DNA of 32,249 bases. It comes from an uncultured Pelagibacteraceae bacterium. Its GTDB lineage: Bacteria; Pseudomonadota; Alphaproteobacteria; Pelagibacterales; Pelagibacteraceae. The stretch lies in contig CACPBH010000006.1 in assembly GCA_902632145.1 (NCBI GenBank), forward strand, positions 1-32,249, given 5' to 3'. A model generated the notes under the pieces. It had not been told where the DNA came from. It did no database searches and saw only the letters and a list, made by a program, of their open reading frames with translations. Both the position numbers and the translations under genes were made by a program. Positions 26,875 to 32,249 of this stretch are shown piece by piece (within the stretch, counting starts at the first letter, position 1; each line of letters opens with the position of its first letter).

Positions 26875-28014
26875 ATGAATATAAAACTTGAGAATATAAA
26901 GAAATTAGAGGTTACCAATCCGCTTAAATTAGACTGTGGAAAAACTATAAAAGATTTTCCTCTCGCTTACGAAACTTATGGAAAATTGAATGATAACAAA
27001 GATAATGCAATACTTGTGTTTCATGCGTTAACAGGAGATCAGTTCGTGACTGGGACTAATCCTATTACTAATAAAGAGGGATGGTGGATCACAGCAGTGG
27101 GTCCAGGAAAGGCGATAGATACAAACAAATATTTTGTTATTTGTGCAAATGTGATTGGAGGGTGTATGGGTTCTTTAGGTCCGAAAGATATTAATCCGGA
27201 AACAAAAAAACCTTACGGATTAGATTTTCCAGTTATAACAATTAAAGATATGGTTAGAGCTCAGGAGTCATTACTTGAATATCTTGGAATTAAGAAACTT
27301 TTATGTGCTACTGGGGGTTCAATGGGTGGAATGCAACTTTTACAATTTTGTGCAACATTTCCAGATAAAGCTTTTTCAGCTGTTCCAATTGCTTGTAGCT
27401 CAAGTCATAGTGCTCAAAATATTGCCCTTAATGAATTAGCTCGTCAAGCAATTATGGCAGATCCTGTATGGGACAATGGAAAATATGTTTTAAAAAACGT
27501 TCAACCCAAAAATGGCTTAGCAGTCGCTAGAATGGTGGGGCATATAAGTTATTTATCCGAAAAAGGTATGCAGGAAAAATTTGGAAGAAAATTACAAGAA
27601 AAGGCAGATTATGAATTTAGTTTTAATGCTGACTTCCAGGTTGAAAGTTATTTGAGACATCAAGGATATGCATTTGTTGAAAGGTTTGATGCAAACTCAG
27701 TGTTATATATAACCAGAGCAATGGATTATTTTGATCTTTCAAAGCAATTTAAAGGAGGTTTAGTAGAGGCATTTAAAAATCAAAAAACAAAATTCTTAAT
27801 AATATCATTCTCCTCTGATTGGCTTTACACAACAAAAGATAATAAAGATATAGTTATAGCATTAAATGCATCAGGTGCGGATGTCTCATATTCTGAGATA
27901 ATTACAGACAAAGGACATGACTCTTTTTTACTTGATGAACCTGAATTTTTAAAAACGCTTAAAGGTTTTATAGACTCTATGTATGAAAAATTTAAAAATG
28001 AAAAAAGAATTTAA
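26875..28014 (+). CDS. metX: Homoserine O-acetyltransferase
   Basis: HALTGDQFVTG, NVIGGCMGSLGP, TGGSMGGMQLLQF, SDWLYTT, GHDSFLLD. Confidence 0.95.
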   Translation: MNIKLENIKKLEVTNPLKLDCGKTIKDFPLAYETYGKLNDNKDNAILVFHALTGDQFVTGTNPITNKEGWWITAVGPGKAIDTNKYFVICANVIGGCMGSLGPKDINPETKKPYGLDFPVITIKDMVRAQESLLEYLGIKKLLCATGGSMGGMQLLQFCATFPDKAFSAVPIACSSSHSAQNIALNELARQAIMADPVWDNGKYVLKNVQPKNGLAVARMVGHISYLSEKGMQEKFGRKLQEKADYEFSFNADFQVESYLRHQGYAFVERFDANSVLYITRAMDYFDLSKQFKGGLVEAFKNQKTKFLIISFSSDWLYTTKDNKDIVIALNASGADVSYSEIITDKGHDSFLLDEPEFLKTLKGFIDSMYEKFKNEKRI

Positions 28015-28591
28015 AGTAATAGCAGATTTGTTACTTAATAACTCGAGGGTACTTGATATAGGGTGTGGAGACGGATCTTTAATGCATCTTCTTAAAATAG
28101 AAAAAAATATAGAGGTACGTGGACTAGAGCTAAATCAAGACAATGTACAAGAATGTATTTATAAAGGCTTACCAGTTATACAAGGTAATGCGGAAACTGA
28201 ATTACACCAATTTCCTGATAAATCATTTGACTATGTTGTGTTGAGTCAAACCTTACAAGCATTTTATGAGCCAGAAAAAGTTTTAAAAAATCTTTTAAGA
28301 ATAGGAAAATCAGTTATTATTTCTATTCCTAATTTTGGCTATTGGAAAGTAAGAACAAAACTTTTATTTTTTGGTAAAATGCCGGTTACAAAAACACTGC
28401 CAAACACTTGGTATAATACTCCTAATTTACACATGTGCACAATAAAAGATTTATTTAATTTTTGTGATGAGAAAAATATTATTATTAAAAAAGTTATTGG
28501 AGTTAATGAAAATAAAACTTCATTAATTAAAAAAAGTAATTTAGAAATTAAAAATCTTTTTTCAAAAGTTGGTATTTTTTTAATCAGTTAA
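27998..28591 (+). CDS. metW: Methionine biosynthesis protein MetW (methyltransferase fold)
   Basis: VLDIGCGDGSLMHLL, VVLSQTLQAFYEPEKVL, PNFGYWKVRTKLLFFGKMPVT; overlaps metX. Start 27983 or 27998. Confidence 0.92.
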   Translation: MKKEFKVIADLLLNNSRVLDIGCGDGSLMHLLKIEKNIEVRGLELNQDNVQECIYKGLPVIQGNAETELHQFPDKSFDYVVLSQTLQAFYEPEKVLKNLLRIGKSVIISIPNFGYWKVRTKLLFFGKMPVTKTLPNTWYNTPNLHMCTIKDLFNFCDEKNIIIKKVIGVNENKTSLIKKSNLEIKNLFSKVGIFLIS

Positions 28592-28592
28592 T

Positions 28593-29351
28593 ATGAAAGT
28601 AGAAATTATTCCATGTTTGAGTGATAACTTTAGTTACTTAATTTACGACAGAGAGTCTGATAAGGTTTCAATAGTTGATCCTGCTGATTATAATGCATGT
28701 GATGATGTAATTAAAAAGTATAATAAATTGGATTTTATTCTAAATACACATCACCATGCCGATCATGTTGATGGTAATTTTGAATTAAAAAAAAAATATA
28801 ATTCTAAAATTTTGGGATTTGAATTAGATAAACATCGAATTCCTGGCATAGATATCCTGCTTAAAGAAAACCAAAAGCATAAAATTGGAAAATTGGAATT
28901 TGAAGTAATTTTTGTTCCGGGTCATACTAAGGGTCATATCGCATTTTATTTTTTTAGAGAAAAAGTAGTTTTTACAGGTGATACTTTATTTTCATTAGGA
29001 TGTGGTAGAGTTTTTGAGGGCACTCATGAAGAAATGTTTAATTCTTTAAATAAAATTAAAAAACTTCCGTCAGATACGAAAATATATTGTGGACACGAAT
29101 ATACCAAATCAAATTTGAATTTCTGTTTAGCATATGACTCTAAAAATACTTTTTTAAAAGAGAAAGAAATGGATATTCAAAAAAAATTAAGTTCTAATCA
29201 ACCAACTATTCCAACTATTTTAAGTCAGGAAATTAAAACAAATATTTTTTTAAGGTGTAATGATCCTAAAATTAAGAGTGCTTTAGGGTTAAAAAGTTCA
29301 TCAGAAGTTGAGGTTTTTTCAAAATTAAGAGATTTAAAGGACTCTTTTTAA
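28593..29351 (+). CDS. gloB: Hydroxyacylglutathione hydrolase (glyoxalase II)
   Basis: THHHADHVDGN, PGHTKGHIAFYF, FTGDTLFSLGCGRVFEGT, YCGHEYTKSNLNF. Confidence 0.95.
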   Translation: MKVEIIPCLSDNFSYLIYDRESDKVSIVDPADYNACDDVIKKYNKLDFILNTHHHADHVDGNFELKKKYNSKILGFELDKHRIPGIDILLKENQKHKIGKLEFEVIFVPGHTKGHIAFYFFREKVVFTGDTLFSLGCGRVFEGTHEEMFNSLNKIKKLPSDTKIYCGHEYTKSNLNFCLAYDSKNTFLKEKEMDIQKKLSSNQPTIPTILSQEIKTNIFLRCNDPKIKSALGLKSSSEVEVFSKLRDLKDSF

Positions 29352-29362
29352 CTTCAATAATC

Positions 29363-29390
29363 TTGACTTGCTAGCGCTGAAGGCTATATT
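29363..29390 (+). promoter_or_regulatory. Promoter of rplU-rpmA
   Basis: TTGACT (29363-29368), 16 nt, TATATT (29385-29390). Confidence 0.65.
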
Positions 29391-29416
29391 GCGTGGAAAT
29401 TAAAAAAAGATAATTT

Positions 29417-29824
29417 ATGTCATTTGCTATAATTGAAACAGGTGGAAAGCAGTATAAAGTATCTGCAAGTAAAATATTAGAGATTGAAAAACTTAATATC
29501 AAAGTTGGTGAAACTGTTAAATTTGACAATGTTTTACTTTTAAACCATGACAAAATTACAGAAGTTGGAAATCCTAAAGTTGAAGGAGCTACAGTAGAAG
29601 CTAGACTTTTAGATAATGTTAAAGATCGAACTGTGCTGGTCTTTCATAAGAGAAGAAGAAAACACTCAAGAAAAAAAAATGGTCATAGACAACGTCATTC
29701 AAAGATACAAATTACAAAAATTTTAGCAAAAGGCGGCAAGGTTATAGGTGAAGCTAAAATTGTTGAAAAAAAGAAAACTGTTAAAAAAGAAGAAAAAATT
29801 CTAAAAAAAGAGGCAAAAAAATAG
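29417..29824 (+). CDS. rplU: 50S ribosomal protein L21
   Basis: FAIIETGGKQYKVSASKILEIEKL, VLVFHKRRRKHSRKKNGHRQRHSKIQITKI; Lys-rich C-terminal tail. Confidence 0.97.
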   Translation: MSFAIIETGGKQYKVSASKILEIEKLNIKVGETVKFDNVLLLNHDKITEVGNPKVEGATVEARLLDNVKDRTVLVFHKRRRKHSRKKNGHRQRHSKIQITKILAKGGKVIGEAKIVEKKKTVKKEEKILKKEAKK

Positions 29825-29832
29825 GAAATTAG

Positions 29833-30087
29833 ATGGCAACAAAAAAAGCAGGTGGATCATCGAAGAACGGCCGAGATAGTAAAGGCAGACGCCTTGGCGT
29901 CAAAAGGTATGGTGATCAATCAGTTATTCCTGGAAATATAATTGTAAGACAAAGAGGTACAAAAATTCATCCAGGTGAAAACGTAGGTATGGGTAAAGAT
30001 CATTCAATTTTCTCCTTAATAAAAGGAAAAGTTAAATTTAAAAAATCTAAATTAAACAGAACTTTTGTTTCTGTAATCCCCAATTAA
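29833..30087 (+). CDS. rpmA: 50S ribosomal protein L27
   Basis: [48 protein letters not shown]. Confidence 0.98.
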   Translation: MATKKAGGSSKNGRDSKGRRLGVKRYGDQSVIPGNIIVRQRGTKIHPGENVGMGKDHSIFSLIKGKVKFKKSKLNRTFVSVIPN

Positions 30088-30091
30088 ATCT

Positions 30092-32186
<2,095 letters not shown>

Positions 32187-32249
32187 ATGAACTACTTAAA
32201 AAAAATAGGCAGAAACGCAAAAATAGCTTTTGAAGATTTGAAATCTATA
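32187..32249 (+). CDS. proA: Start of glutamate-5-semialdehyde dehydrogenase (truncated by window edge)
   Basis: MNYLKKIGRNAKIAFEDLKSI, immediately after proB; identity rests mainly on gene order. Confidence 0.7.
   Translation, partial: MNYLKKIGRNAKIAFEDLKSI

Overview
This AT-rich, gene-dense window looks like a streamlined alphaproteobacterial genome, most likely SAR11/Pelagibacterales. That assignment is inferred from composition, gene order and gene content; no search was run. I found no phage, transposon, CRISPR array or defence island. The left end is a truncated dihydrolipoamide acetyltransferase. It is followed by a DMT transporter, a PaaI-type thioesterase, an FG-GAP/UnbV protein, a Cys-rich exported protein, a fused TRAP-TAXI transporter, and an aminotransferase facing a helicase/TerB/ferredoxin/CarD operon. 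Next come an acyl-CoA synthetase, tRNA-Leu(CAA), a BASS transporter, a two-wHTH regulator, DedA, DsbB, Coq7, HNH, an esterase, HIG1, TlpA, argH-lptM-lysA-plsC, tyrA-hisC, metX-metW, gloB, rplU-rpmA-obgE, proB and the start of proA. The most notable items lie in gaps the ORF track does not cover: (1) an unlisted 24-codon minus-strand gene, MAKRRKKAKKKTKKKAKKRRRKRR, with its own promoter-like sequence, RBS and strong strand-specific terminator, convergent with a CarD that has a Lys-rich tail; (2) a SAM-II riboswitch before metX with a terminator and a 7-nt antiterminator complement; (3) a tRNA-Leu whose encoded CCA ends 4 nt before the fadD-like start codon; (4) a 9-bp inverted repeat between two divergent promoters; (5) a terminator between the TRAP binding-protein and permease genes. 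ORF-level calls are strong. Regulatory calls come from reading by eye and are testable.
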